Assembly: GCF_901709675.1 (NCBI RefSeq)
Contig: NC_051100.1
Location: forward strand, 5,644,001-5,708,000
DNA: 64,000 nt
Direction of reading: 5' to 3'
Source of the DNA: Syngnathus acus
Lineage: Eukaryota; Chordata; Actinopteri; Syngnathiformes; Syngnathidae
The notes below the pieces were generated by a model. The model ran no database searches, had not been told where the DNA came from, and saw only the letters and a list, made by a program, of their open reading frames with translations. This document shows positions 21,921-32,339 of the stretch, piece after piece. Each line of letters starts with the position of its first letter. Position 1 is the stretch's first letter. The position numbers and the translations under genes are program-made.

Positions 21921-23794
21921 AACAAACCATTTATTTACACTGTGTAGGATACAATATTTATAATAAATGTTCTCAATAATGGACGATTGAAATGCTAGAG
22001 GTCCAGAGATGGGCGGGTACAAATATTTGTCTTCAAGGGTGCTGGGTGCTTTTGGTTCTTCCCTGAGGCGAGTTCCAGAGAATTCAGCTTATTGATGTCT
22101 AACATATGACTGAGTTTTACTGCCACAGCAACATGAAGGCAGTTTAAATAAGGTTGCCCTAAAAGTAAAACTATTTTATTTGTCACTAACTTAAATTTTC
22201 AGGTTTCAGGTTGTGAGGGAGAAGCATTCAGGTTCACCACCATGATGCTCACGATAATAACTTCTCTTATAAGTCCATCAAATGATACAAAAAAATACAA
22301 GGTTGTGATACGGATTTACCCAAACGAATAGGTATTTTCAACATGCTGCATAGCAGCTGGAAATATAGTGCTCAGTAATTTAGCCTCCAGCTCGTAATTA
22401 GGAAGCACGAAGAAAAGATATCAGCAAAGGTGATGAATAGACTACGCACACAAATATACACAAAGACATTTTTAAAGTGCAAAGATGCACATATCTTTAC
22501 TGCAGGTGATTCCGGAGGCCTCACAGAACAACCTGGCACCAAAGCAGGTCCGGTATGCGCAGCATCCCTACTTTTAATGACCCTCCGGGGAACCCTTACC
22601 TGATGGACCAGCCTAGCCAATGTGCCCAGGTGCAGCAACATGAGTGTTTCATTAAAAATTAAAGCCAGCGTTTTGGAGCAAAGCTCTCAGTTGGCACAGA
22701 AGGGAGGCGCGGGAGAGAGTAGAGTGATTTTCACAAAAAAAAAAAAAGATCTATGGCACAGATCCAAAAATAGATATATGTGGGTATGTCTATACTTTAC
22801 CCAGCACAAGCGACCCCGCAAATCAGTTTTTTCTTGCTAATCACATCCTGACATTTGTTGATGTGTGAGTCATTACTTGACCATGGTAAAGAATTGCGAG
22901 TAGGTGAGACGGTTAAAAAAATATGCTCTTATGACATGTTTATTTTAAATCGTGCAAAAAAAAAAAAGAAAAATCTACTTTGATCACAAAATGTATAACC
23001 CGTAGACTCTTTTGGAGCAGGTCTGTTTCACATAACAAAACATTGTATTTCAAATATGCACCTTCTGCGCTCTCTGGGTGCCACTCTTGAGTTCCAGGAT
23101 AATTACCAAGCTCTTCAGAGAAATCATTTCCATGATCACAGAGTGTTTCAATAACATCAGTAATTTCATTCAGTGTTAGTTTGCTAGCTACAATCGCATG
23201 TTTTATTCGAAGCAAATGTTGGATATGAGTGACACTTTTATCCTTTAAAGTAACACCATGTATTTTTTCTCATGGGGAAAATATCACTGTTGATTGCACG
23301 AAATGTAATGATGGTGGAATTGTGCCATAAAAGAGAATCATTTTATCACCTTAATTATATCAATTCTTCTATTCATGCTTAAACGCAGCCAGGAATGATT
23401 TAGTGTTTGTCTACGTATGATTGTGTGTGCAAACAGCTGGATATGACTCAAGTCCTGAGCTGATGGCTGTTCTGGCATGTTGACGTGTGCCTTCAGGTGC
23501 ATAGTGTTCTCCATTTCACGCATAAAAGAGTTAGCGAGAGCTCGCACACACGTAGACAACCTGACAGACACGCACAAACTACACACACGGCGACGATGTA
23601 AATGCATGCAAAAACATCTACCCACGTACACAGACACACCAGGGAGAGGAGTGCTTCAAAGTAGGTGTGTATTTCAGATCCTCAAACCGCATCCTGCTTG
23701 ACTGTGTGTCTGATGTTGCTGGTGTCTGCTGCTTCATTATTACAACTTGCTATTTTTTGGATGAATAATTGTTTCCTTGTGTAGTGGATGGTAT

Positions 23795-23857
23795 ACCGTT
23801 CAAAAGTTTGGGGTCACAAAATTGTTTGGGTGACCCCAAACTTTTGAACGGTAGTGT
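23795..23857. mobile_element. Palindromic TIR pair, left copy
   Basis: A 22-bp arm (23795-23816, ACCGTTCAAAAGTTTGGGGT then CA) is repeated in inverted orientation at 23831-23852. The loop between them is 14 bases, CAAAATTGTTTGGG. The motif resembles the terminal repeats of a Tc1/mariner-like DNA transposon seen widely in fish. The right arm continues AGTGTA as in full termini; on the left the outer bases have decayed. The two termini face each other with nothing between, so this is not a normal transposon. Confidence 0.85.
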
Positions 23858-24020
23858 AAATATTATTATAATAAAATATTATGAATTAAATATTATAAAT
23901 TATATCTTATATTTGTATAAGATTATAAAAAATCTATGAATATAAGTATACATATATATTATAAGATTTTTTACACAGAAGATTATATATATAATCTATA
24001 AATAATTATCTAAATAAATA

Positions 24021-24087
24021 TATACACTACCGTTCAAAAGTTTGGGGTCACTCAAACAATTTTGTGACCCCAAACTTTTGAACGGTA

Positions 24088-24094
<7 letters not shown>
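24021..24094. mobile_element. Palindromic TIR pair, right copy (30-bp perfect arms)
   Basis: Arm 24021-24050 (TATACACTACCGTTCAAAAG, then TTTGGGGTCA) is perfectly inverted at 24065-24094. The 14-base loop is CTCAAACAATTTTG, the reverse complement of the left copy's loop apart from one base. The two palindromes therefore lie in opposite orientation about 170 bp apart. Together they form a compound inverted repeat over 23795-24094 with an AT-rich filler. Confidence 0.9.

Positions 24095-24152
<58 letters not shown>
24088..24152. repeat. (TA)n microsatellite, about 65 bp
   Basis: A long uninterrupted TA run abuts the right palindrome. It probably expanded from the TA target site and TATA-ended terminus. 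Confidence 0.95.
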
Positions 24153-24157
<5 letters not shown>

Positions 24158-24354
24158 GCAACTTTCTCTGTGATGTAATCATGAATAAAAAAAACATGCT
24201 TCAAATAGCAAAAAATGATAATTTACCTGCTAGTCCCCATCAAACATGAACCAATTAAAATTATACAATGAGGAAGGACAGTCTATAGTTTGGAGAATTT
24301 ATTCAATTTGCATCCATAATTGTGTGTAATTTACAAACTCATTATTTTACAATT

Positions 24355-24480
24355 TAGTGCGTTTAACAGCAGCTGGAGGGCAGATAATGGAGGGACTATA
24401 GGGGGCTAGCACGAGCCCCCGATGGACCCCAGACGTGATGCAAAGCACTAAATAATGATGTTCGTCTGTTTCTTCTTAAA
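24355..24480. promoter_or_regulatory. Candidate regulatory block with a GC hairpin
   Basis: GGGGGCT at 24401-24407 pairs perfectly with AGCCCCC at 24414-24420 around a 6-base loop. Flanking sequence carries CAGCAGCTGG, AGATAATGGAG and ACTAAATAATGATG without simple repeats. An RNA or cruciform role is possible but unproven. Confidence 0.25.
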
Positions 24481-26239
24481 ACGTCACATTTCAGCAGGGA
24501 GACGGATAAATAATAGTCCAACTCTTTTTCATCAGGAAAAAAACAGCACCATAACATGCATATCACTTTATTCTGATTCCATAGACTTATTCAACCATGA
24601 TTTCATTATTTAAGACAAACTGCATATTTTACACCAATGTACTGAAGTAATGCTACCCACAAGAGTCCATGAAGGAACAGGCGTGCTTCTTCTCTTTGTC
24701 TTTTTGGATTTAGGCTCAATCTGCAGTCAAGCTGGCCTTGCTAAGCTCTAATAAAGTCCGTGGATCTTCAAGGTATGATTGTACTTAAAATAGGATTGTG
24801 GCTCCTTCACTGTGCCAAACTACGTTAATGTGTGATGGCCTCTCGCGTAAACTCATAATTGATTGTTTACTTTTACTCTTTTTTTTGTTCTGAGTTTATA
24901 AGTATGAAATTTTAATTAGGAGAGCTGACAGGTTTGGTGCATGATCCGCAGCCTTGGATCCATCATAGAAAAAAAAAAAAGCAGGAAAGACTGAAAGGAA
25001 AAAGTGCGAGAGACACTTTCTCATCTTTTCCTTCCACATCCTCATCCTTCCCACCCCTGATGTGAAAGCCGGACTGAGCAGCAGGTGCCATATTACTGTG
25101 TACAGAAAAGCAATTAGGCAGCATATTGGATGAATGAGGAGTGCATTAATATTAGCAAGTGCATTTGTCAATGGCGTTTGATGCGAGTCCTTTTCTTTTC
25201 TTTCTGCAACATTAAGATTGTGGCGCTCATAAATTCACTGCTTAAACCACCATCTGCTGCGCTGTCAGCCCACACCGAGGAGAGAGCAGAGGAGAGAGGA
25301 GCCATTTATTCCCTTCTGTCTCTCACACTGGGGAAAGAGTGAAAGACAGATAGATAAGAAGAAACGCATTCACTCCCCCTTTCTTTTTTTTGCTCCGCCG
25401 AGAAAGCCGATGTATTAGGATTTATGGAGATGTTTGGTTCAAACCGAGCGACAGTACTCTTAAATCTGGTTCTTTGCTTTTTGTCTGGAGTGCTATACCT
25501 TCTGCTTACCGACACATATGAGGACACATCGCTCCGCGTTGAAGTCGAGAAGGAGAGCAATTCTTAGAGACGTAGGAAAGAACTCACAATAAACAGTTGA
25601 GTTTGCAATTACATTGTTCCTTCGAGTTGAAAAACAGCGGATTAAAGTTACCCTATATGTCGGCACTCGAAAAGTACAATGCTGATATTTCTTTTTTTGA
25701 GGAGCAGTTTTGCCAATCATTGACTGATATTTGTAGAGCAACTTTGTCATTTTTTCGGAGCATTTTTTGGCAGATTAATCTCAGGGATCCCAAGCAAGGC
25801 TTTTATTTAACAAAATGTTACAATGTTCTAATTTTGGTATTGTGACATGCAAACAAAATATTTATCAGTTATTGTACTAATAATTATTATATTTTATTCA
25901 TATATTATATATTTAAATGTTTTGATATTTTTATTATACAATCCTAAAATTAAAACGGTTAATTATGAACAATATGAAAAACTACCGTATATCATAGAAT
26001 AAGATGATTTTGGTGATATTCAGTTTTTCTTTGCAAATAACTAAGTAATTTCAGGGCATAAATGTATTTTTTTTTTTAATACAAGACAGCATTTGGGCCA
26101 GGCAAAACTCAGCAAGTGCAACATTCCTCCTGTTTGCAGAGACTTGGATTGATTGTGTTCATAAGGAGGATATATGCAGTTTGGGTATGAGTCAGAGGAG
26201 TGCTCTCATCTTCCCCATTAAAAATAGTCAAAGAAAGAA

Positions 26240-26251
26240 GGGGGGGGGGGG
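26240..26251 (+). repeat. Poly-G tract, 12 bp
   Basis: A run of 12 G lies in purine-rich sequence. Confidence 0.9.
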
Positions 26252-27775
26252 AAACAGACAAGTGTCAGTGGAAGATTACTGTCACACCGCTGTCACCGTG
26301 ACGGTGCCCTGTGGGCATTACGGAGGTGAGATTGGCGGGCGTCGGATGGTTGGACGGGGGAGTTTAGCGGGTTGTGGTGGTGTTGGGGAGGGGTTTGAAC
26401 ACCACTCTGCTTTCTTCTCTCAGTTTTTCTCTCGACCCCCACCCTCCTCAGCCTTTTTTTATTTCCTTAGTGATTAGCTTGCCCTGCGGTGAGCACTAAG
26501 CGGCCTAATCTGTAACACTGAGGTGGTGGGTGGAAGCTGAATGACACACAGATAACAATACGCAGCTCCATGATAAACAAATACATCATTAATACATTTT
26601 CATGTTAAAGTGCATATTTTCTTCTAGATGAACTACACACCCCTTTACGATGACTTTTTTTTGTATATGTAAATTATGTTTTATCATTACTGATAAATTG
26701 TGGCACCATCCTGTCTTGATTGCTTTGGGAAATTTGTACCTGATAATAACTCAAATATTTATATCATCATAGTCGGAAGTATAATTTGATTGTGAGATAA
26801 ATTACACCAAAGCATAACCTGCTGAAAGAAGTAAAGCTAAAAGAAATAGACTTTTTTTTTATATATTCTATCTCACCTATTATGCAGTCATTGGTAAAAA
26901 AAAAAAAAAAAGATGTTGGCAATAATTTTAATTTTCTGTATTATTACTTTGGCCAGTTTCAGTTTTCTGAGAGCATTGTGGGTTTTCCTAACATCTGCCT
27001 TCAATCATAACTAAACTGCCTCCTCAATACACCATTTTAGACCATCCAAATTTCTATTTCCTGACCCGACTTTCTTTTTTCTGTTCGCCAAAGCAGCTCT
27101 TCTTTTGCTGCTGCCAAGTTTCTCAGCCAGCGTAGATTTAACTGCCTTGTCAGTAGCACGGCCGTCCTAATCTCTATAACAGCCTCAAGTCGGCCCTTTA
27201 GGATTGATGAGAGTGGGAATGAATGAAAGGAACATTTTTTTGGGGGTCTTTTTTAATGTTTCCAAAACAAGCAAATGAGATACTCAGATCAAGTATGAAC
27301 CGACCAGCAAAATGTTTATGCAACCTCCCCTTGGTCCTTTGAGCGAGAAAGAGTTGGACTGGATAGAAGTTGGAGGAGCGGAACATGCAAAACATATCTG
27401 CCTTGTGTTCTGAATTACTGAGGGTTCCTATTCAACCTCACTTTTCTCCTCTATGCTTGCCTGCTTTCTGTGCGGGTCATAAAATAGCAGTAAAAATTTC
27501 ATCCTTCAACTTTAAAATCATTTTTAGGAGCCTTTACTACAAGCTCGTACATTTTTCAGCATACAATTTGGATGCCTCGTTTATGGAATAGGTGTTTTCC
27601 TTGAAAATAAAATCTAAATATCAATAAGGGTATAGTTTGACTCAAATTATTTTAAGTATGTGGCTGACGTCATTGCAGACAACAGGCTGCCACAAACAGT
27701 GATTCAAAAAGGGCCAGGTTTGAGTTCATTTTCAAACCACCATTACGTCTGCCACATTTCTATTCTTTTATGGGA

Positions 27776-28104
27776 TGTCACGGAACGGGGCAGGGCAACC
27801 AAGTGAAGCTTGGACCAAGGTTAATTGAAGGAAAAGGAGTAGTGGAGAACAAAATAACAGGTAGCATACAGGCTAGCAACGTAGGGCAACAGCCAAGTAG
27901 CATGACGGCTAGCAACCTGGCAAGACAACAGGTAGGGCACCAGAAGGAACTGAACCAGAGGGCTGGGTGTGCGGGGTGTATATAGGGTGGCTAACTACCT
28001 GGGAGCAGGTGTGGAAATGAGCCGTGGGAGTAAATGCTGCTGAAGGAACGTGAGGGGCAGGAGGGATGAGCTGTCCAGGGTCCTGATCATGCAGATGCAT
28101 GACA
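27776..28104 (-). mobile_element. Probable LTR-type or non-autonomous element remnant, 329 bp
   Basis: On the plus strand the block begins TGTCACGGAACGGGGCAGGG and ends CATGACA. On the minus strand it includes ACCTGCTCCCAGGTAGTTAG and a TATA-like CCCTATATACAC, then a terminus ending CGTGACA. These traits recall short fish LTRs of gypsy type. Flanking ATGGGA and ATGGGG could be a decayed target duplication. Internal GGCTAGCAAC-type repeats are visible. The class is inferred; no second LTR or coding region is present. Confidence 0.45.
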
Positions 28105-30250
28105 TGGGGACAGTATGTGTAAAGGTAAAGATCCCAAAGCAGGGTTCATCAAAGCATGGTGAGATCAGCTTGGGGTAAACGTCTGATCTCAACCCGACCT
28201 AACACCTGCGGAATGACCGTCAAACAAGATTGTGAAAATAAATAAGTTTCTCTATTTGTGTTTGGCAACATGTCCACTGCATACACAACATCAATGTATC
28301 TGCAACACTACTTGAAAGGGTCAGTCGGCATCTTTGAATGAGCACTCGATTTTTTCTTCACACTCTGGTATAGTTGACCTTTCCAGACCTTATCACTGCT
28401 CCTGGTCGTCAAGGTAATGAAAGGAGGACTCATTGGATCAGCAGTCCAGTACAGGTCTAAATTAAGATGTGCATTTGTTGTTGTTCTTTTACTTTATATA
28501 CACTATATAGATTTATTTACTCATAACCCCCACAGATCTGTTTTTGTATCGTCAATGCCCTTTTTCAATATGAGCAGACACACACACGGACATAAACATG
28601 GACACAAACACGCACATATATACATCTACCTCTGGTGTGAATGACCCCAACGCCACAGGCAGAGTTTTTCACAATAAGCTAACCATGATCAATAACCTGC
28701 TGTAGACCTCAGCTAAACCTGCCAGTCCACCTATTGCTGGATTTCAATATCACGGCTGTTTGAACACCATAGCCGAAGGCCGACTGTGTGTAAGTGTTCA
28801 CGTGTGCATGCAAAATATGTTTGCGTGTTTTTGTGTGTGCGTGCATTACTCTGTATATCGTGAACTGTTAACGCTGCATGAATTTTTGAGAGCCTAGAGC
28901 ATGGCTGATTGTGTTTGTGGATGCTGCATGTGAGTGCTTAAATAAAAACTTTGTGCTTGAGTTTTCAGAGTGTGTGAGTATTCGTGTGTGTATGTGTCTT
29001 GAGCTGTGTGTTCAACAAATGCCTGGGGGTCTGCAGTGAATGGTGCTAACCGGCCCTCTGAACTCTTCCATGGGATGAAAAAAAGAAAGCCACTGGGCAT
29101 GTGCAAGAGGACAGCATGCCATTTACCTGGGCTACGGCTGTTTTTTTTTATAAAAACTGTCAAGAGGGACTTGAACACACACACACACGCAGATACACAC
29201 ATTCACACTCCAGCCTTTCGCCTCAAACGCAAAAGCACACCTTTGCTCCCTTGTCTCAAACAGAAAACCACTTCAAACATTTTCACATTTATTTTATTTA
29301 TTTATTTCGGGATGCGATACAGGCACAACTACCCTTACATTAAAAAAAGCCAAACCACTTTCTTCACGTGCCCTTTTCTTGCTTCCTGTTTAAAAAAAAA
29401 AAAAACCCAGCCTCAACAGCAGCAACAACATCAGAGGGACTAGTTAGTTTACATCCAGTGTTATAAAAGGTAACACTGAGATGAAGCTGTGTGTTTGCTG
29501 TCATTTCAATGTGGCTAAATGCTTGGAACTAAACCTCAAGAGGTAACACAGTAGTGCAGTACATCAAGTCATTTCACCTCTTGTGTGTATGTGTGTGTCA
29601 CCGAAATAAGACTTTTCTGAGAAATGGCTACAATATGTCTACTAATTTAGTAATAAATCACAAGAGAGGTATAAAAACCATTATCCTCACCCTCTGCCTT
29701 ACCTTAACCTGCATTAGGCGTGTGTGTGTGACTGTGGGAGCTTGGACTTGAATACCGCTGACCCAGATGTGTTAATTGGGTCATGGGAACACCACCGCCC
29801 ACACACTGGGGGTTATGGGGTAGGCTTAGTAGTGTGTGTGTGTGTGTCAGTGTGCAGACAGGGTTAGGACACTGGGGCAATGCCCTGATTATACTCAGAT
29901 TAGTTTTGGGATTTCACTGCTCCTCCTCTTGAGCTTTACTCCTCCCGATAATGCTGTCTCTTCCTTTTGTTTCCCCCATCTTTCTATTCTTTTTTCTATA
30001 ATTCTTTTATGCTTCTCTTAGAGCCAAAAGTCATTTTGGGGGTATATTTTGGTAGTATATATTTCAAATGCGCGAGAAAACAAACGATGTTGCTGTTTTT
30101 ACCTGTCAAATGTTTCACCCTTAAAAATGCTGGGTTAAAAAAGAACTCAACTTGGGTTAGGAATTGTTCATAAATATGTCGCCTACATTAGGGTCACTCA
30201 AGGTTATGAATTGGTTTTAGACTGCTTGTATGGATCATTTGCAGTGATGT
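28105..30250. other. Intergenic DNA with scattered CA/TG tracts
   Basis: There are TG/CA-rich stretches near 28790-28850, 29175-29189 and 29831-29848, and a (TTTA)n stretch near 29290-29310. Open frames here follow these repeats. No gene was recognised. Confidence 0.6.
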
Positions 30251-30254
30251 AAAA

Positions 30255-30274
30255 CTCCCGTATTAATACGGGAG
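30255..30274. repeat. Perfect 20-bp palindrome
   Basis: CTCCCGTATTAATACGGGAG equals its own reverse complement. A (TA)n stretch follows at once. It may be a remnant of transposon termini joined head to head; similar CCCGTATT motifs occur in fish DNA transposons. Confidence 0.9.
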
Positions 30275-30381
30275 GTGTATATATATATATTTTTTTAAGT
30301 TTCCTTATATGAACATCAGTATTTTAGGCACAATTGGCGACTTTTCTCAACTTTGACGCCTGCATTTTATAATGACACTGT

Positions 30382-30399
30382 GGGGGGGGGGGGGGGGGG
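30382..30399 (+). repeat. Poly-G tract, 18 bp
   Basis: An uninterrupted G18 is followed about 40 bases later by a 12-base poly-A. Confidence 0.97.
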
Positions 30400-30987
30400 T
30401 TGTTTTGTGTGGTGAAGGGTAGGCGAGGGCTCTTTTGCAAAAAAAAAAAAATTGGGAAACAAATAGCATTTTCACCTCTCCACAGTCTTGTGTTTTGTTA
30501 ATAGAAGATGATTCATGCGAGTCGGCGTATAAATTGGATTTGGAAGCAGAAAATTACCACACAAGTTGCATCTTTACTTAGAAGACAAATTTTTGACTGT
30601 GAAACTTCACACAGGAAATAACTGAATGTCTGTATAAAATATATATATATAAGTCCCAAATGTAAATTGCTCCCCTTTGACAAAGGTCAAAGGGGTACGC
30701 ACTCAGAGAGAGAGCAGACATGAAATACCAGCCTGCCAAATGAAACAAACGTGCGGCCAGACGGTGAACATCCAGTGGTCACACACAGCCAAGTAATGTC
30801 CAGTGAGAAATACCCAGGCCAAACAATACCCTTGGGCTACTTGGCATGCTTCAAAATGATTGGTGTGTACAAGAAGGCAGAGTGGTCTGCTGCCAATAAA
30901 CAAGCTTCCTTACTGGTCATGTGACCTTTACCCTTGCAAGCTTTCATTTCAGTGGGAAACTCATATCCCTTCGGAGATATTTTCATT

Positions 30988-31010
30988 TACTCACACACAC
31001 ACACACACGT
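30988..31010 (+). repeat. (CA)n microsatellite
   Basis: Short CA run. Confidence 0.9.
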
Positions 31011-31439
31011 GGGATGTGGTCAGTGCCTCCCTTGAGCTGGTTGGTACCGATCCAGTCCTTGAGGTAAGATGGCACACATAACACGATTGCCTCTTCAAAC
31101 AGCACACGTGCCACTCGACTAAACACATACGCTCAGACACACAAGCTCCGGATCGCCAAAGCAATATTTACAGCCAAGTCCACTTACAGGCCATGGGAGG
31201 GTAAACACACACTTTGGCCAAATACGCACATTTGCCAAAACTAGCAGTGTCATCACACACTGCAGGGAATCCCAGCATTTGGCTGTGTGTTCCCTGCAGG
31301 AAAATCCATCAGAGAAGAAGAGAAAAGGGGGGCGGGGGTTGCTGGCTGGGGTGGCGAATTGACTGTGGTAAGAAAAGCTGGACAATCAAATATTACACAG
31401 TGTTTAACACATCATTTTCAATCCCCACCGATTTCATTG

Positions 31440-31790
31440 GCTGCCAGTGTTAATTGCTGCTGCGCTACCTGCCACCAGCGGTCCTTTATAAAATGACTTC
31501 TGAATTGAAGCATATGGACACGAAGCCGCGACGGGACTCTTGAACGACTTGAGGAAGGGTCCCATTAAATAAGAGCCGGCTAATTACTTTGTCCTCCCTT
31601 TTGTCCTGTGCTATCCAGAATCTCGCCGCCATTCATATATCTTACTGTAATGAGTAAAGCCTCGGCCTGCCACCTCAGCTCAGTAATTAAACATATAAAT
31701 TCTCCCTGCACAGAAATATTTGTACTTACAAGGATTGATTTAAACTGCTCTCTAAATTGCCCTGTTGAGCTTTATTTTATTGGCTTTGGT
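31440..31790. promoter_or_regulatory. Candidate conserved non-coding element
   Basis: The block is non-repetitive and carries CCCATTAAATAAGAG, CCGGCTAATTACTTTGTCC, ACTGTAATGAG, CAGTAATTAAACATA and AAGGATTGATTTAAACTG. This is a dense homeodomain/SOX-type vocabulary with a GC-balanced core. It is one of the strongest enhancer-like blocks by texture; conservation could not be tested. Confidence 0.4.
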
Positions 31791-31983
31791 ATTTTTTGTC
31801 CTTCTTACTATAAAAGAAAGACCATCTGAGAAAGTCTTCATACGTGTGTGTTGTAACCATAGCCACGGGTGGCTTTTTGTCTGTCCAATGCTTGGATGGG
31901 CTGATCCACCTCAGTAAATCCATCATTTCTGTATTTTGACTAACTCAGCCTTCCTCCATGACCACACCTACCGCACGAAGCTC

Positions 31984-32011
31984 GTGTGTGTGTGTGTGTG
32001 TGTATGTGTGT
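31984..32011 (+). repeat. (TG)n microsatellite
   Basis: Ten TG units, then TATGTGTGTA. Confidence 0.95.
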
Positions 32012-32139
32012 ATTTCCTCTGACTTCCATTTGCACCTAAAAAGGAAATTAAAACATGCTAGGATTCTACACATTACAAACAATTATATTTTCCCAATTTG
32101 ATCAGAAATATGTCCAAATCATCATCAGGCTTTTATCAT

Positions 32140-32330
32140 TGTGCCTCAATGAGGATTATAGAGTGCATATTTTTAATTTCTGACATTGCATAACAACTTA
32201 TGAACTTTTCTGGCCTGCAGCCTGCATGACTAATGTTACCGCAATGTCTAATTTGAGATCTGAGATGAATCTAATTGATGTATCTGATCATTCTGAAAAT
32301 TGCTCAATGTCAAGCAGCACTAGCTGAATG
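32140..32330. promoter_or_regulatory. Candidate conserved non-coding element
   Basis: The sequence holds TTTTTAATTTCTGACATTGC, CATGACTAATGTTACC, GAATCTAATTGATG and TCATTCTGAAAATTGC without simple repeats. The texture is enhancer-like only. Confidence 0.3.
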
Positions 32331-32339
32331 TGAGATGCT

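Larger units (their letters stand above)
18990..23780. other. Intergenic DNA without recognised genes
   Basis: I see only short repeats here: T22 at 20486-20507, an imperfect TG run at 21654-21701, (GATG)n at 21893-21920 and a poly-A at about 22736-22747. A well-formed donor-like CAGGTAAGG on the minus strand near 22600 follows a short open stretch, but no acceptor or known protein supports an exon. Confidence 0.6.
24153..27775. other. Intergenic DNA without recognised genes
   Basis: This is mostly AT-rich DNA. It holds a GC hairpin and candidate element at about 24355-24480, G12 at 26240-26251 and poly-A at about 26896-26911. No supported exon was found. Confidence 0.6.

Noticed and set aside
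22590-22641. Short minus-strand open stretch before a perfect donor CAGGTAAGG
   Set aside because: There is no acceptor, no upstream or downstream partner and no known protein; donor-like strings occur by chance.
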